From Endotrypanum monterogeii (lineage: Eukaryota > Euglenozoa > Kinetoplastea > Trypanosomatida > Trypanosomatidae): 64,000 nucleotides of DNA. Under the pieces are notes generated by a model. That model saw only the letters and a list, made by a program, of their open reading frames with translations. It did no database searches and was not told where the DNA came from. Positions 63,642 to 64,000 of the stretch are shown piece by piece. Each line of letters opens with the position of its first letter. Position 1 is the first letter of the stretch. The position numbers and the translations under genes were made by a program. The DNA lies in NCBI GenBank assembly GCA_000333855.2, contig CM007344.1, positions 425,302 to 489,301 of the forward strand, read 5' to 3'.

Positions 63642-64000
63642 ATGTCTCTCGATATCCGTGCAGGCTTTTCCAATCGCACGGTGCTCCTGACAGGTGGTAC
63701 TGGGTTTGTAGGCAAGGTGCTTTTGTATAAGATCCTCAAGGAAACTCCAGATGTAAAGTGTATCTATCTGCTCATGCGCGGGAAGCGCTCTCGCCGCATG
63801 AAGAAATACTTGAACCCGCAGGAGCGGCTGGACTTCGAGGTGCTGCGCTCCCCCTGCTTTGAGCCGATGCGCCAGAAGCTTGGCGACGCCAAGTGGTGCG
63901 AGCTCTGCAAGAAGGTGAAGGCCGTCAACGGCGATATCACATTGGACAATGTTGGTCTCAGTGAACAAGACCGCGCGATGCTGGCAAACGAGGTGAACTT
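63642..64000 (+). CDS. Fatty acyl-CoA reductase, N-terminal part (cut by window end)
   Basis: The first 119 residues of a protein of the NAD-binding_4 / male-sterility family, which reduce long-chain acyl-CoA to fatty alcohol with NADPH. In trypanosomatids the alcohol feeds ether-lipid synthesis in glycosomes. The N terminus is diagnostic: MSLDIRAGFSNRTVLLTGGT followed by GFVGKVLLYKIL, with TGGTGFVGK as the Rossmann glycine motif (about 17-25), then IYLLMRGK, and VNGDITLDNVGLSEQD, equal to the family's 'V.GDI....LGLS..D' element. The catalytic YxxxK and the C-terminal part lie beyond the right edge. The start fits the family and follows a strong acceptor by 11 bases. Animal and plant members have about 500 residues, so roughly a quarter is seen. 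Confidence 0.9.
   Translation, partial: MSLDIRAGFSNRTVLLTGGTGFVGKVLLYKILKETPDVKCIYLLMRGKRSRRMKKYLNPQERLDFEVLRSPCFEPMRQKLGDAKWCELCKKVKAVNGDITLDNVGLSEQDRAMLANEVN

Noticed and set aside
1..64000. tRNA, rRNA, snRNA or SL RNA genes and CRISPR arrays
   Set aside because: I scanned for tRNA B-box-like wording and known conserved RNA motifs and found no convincing instance; regular spaced repeats of CRISPR type are absent. C/D snoRNAs could not be excluded by eye.

Overview
The window is a stretch of a kinetoplastid nuclear chromosome, most likely from the Leishmania subfamily (Leishmaniinae). All supported genes lie on the + strand, none shows an intron, and they are separated by long pyrimidine-rich spacers full of (CA)n, (TG)n and (TA)n repeats. 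Most coding regions have a pyrimidine tract followed by AG a short way upstream, as expected for spliced-leader (SL) trans-splicing inside one polycistronic unit. From memory, the order TCTP pair - RecQ - RRM protein - SDH flavoprotein matches Leishmania chromosome 24 and Trypanosoma brucei chromosome 8. The species cannot be fixed from sequence alone.

Layout, left to right: two identical copies of translationally controlled tumour protein (TCTP) with different 3' regions; a MUS81-like structure-specific nuclease; a very large RecQ helicase; the AP-3 sigma adaptor subunit; a 1003-residue protein of unknown function; a leucine-rich-repeat protein with a degenerate EF-hand. An RNA-binding protein with two RRMs (31740-33908) follows, with about 8 kb of non-coding DNA on each side. 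Then come a disordered 965-residue orphan, a UBAC2-like rhomboid-fold protein with a UBA domain, a RUN-domain candidate, a 64-residue microprotein built from a duplicated motif, an RBX1-type RING subunit, a FAXC/metaxin-like membrane GST-fold protein, the succinate dehydrogenase flavoprotein, and the 5' part of a fatty acyl-CoA reductase cut by the window end.

The most striking observation is non-coding. The 5.58 kb immediately upstream of the RNA-binding protein gene (26158-31739) contains only seven ATG triplets, all opening tiny frames. The 2.37 kb just before it, in the same gap, holds about forty. The change falls beside a massive pyrimidine tract. This looks like an exceptionally long 5' leader kept free of upstream start codons, or a long non-coding transcript, and would make this gene a candidate for unusual translational control.

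Functional themes: the MUS81-like nuclease and RecQ helicase, both expected to act on branched DNA, are neighbours. Two ubiquitin-pathway genes (UBAC2-like, RBX1) lie within 7 kb. Two genes concern membrane traffic (AP-3 sigma, RUN candidate) and three concern mitochondrial or glycosomal biology (FAXC-like, SDHA, acyl-CoA reductase). Because trypanosomatid polycistrons mix functions, these neighbourhoods are suggestive only.
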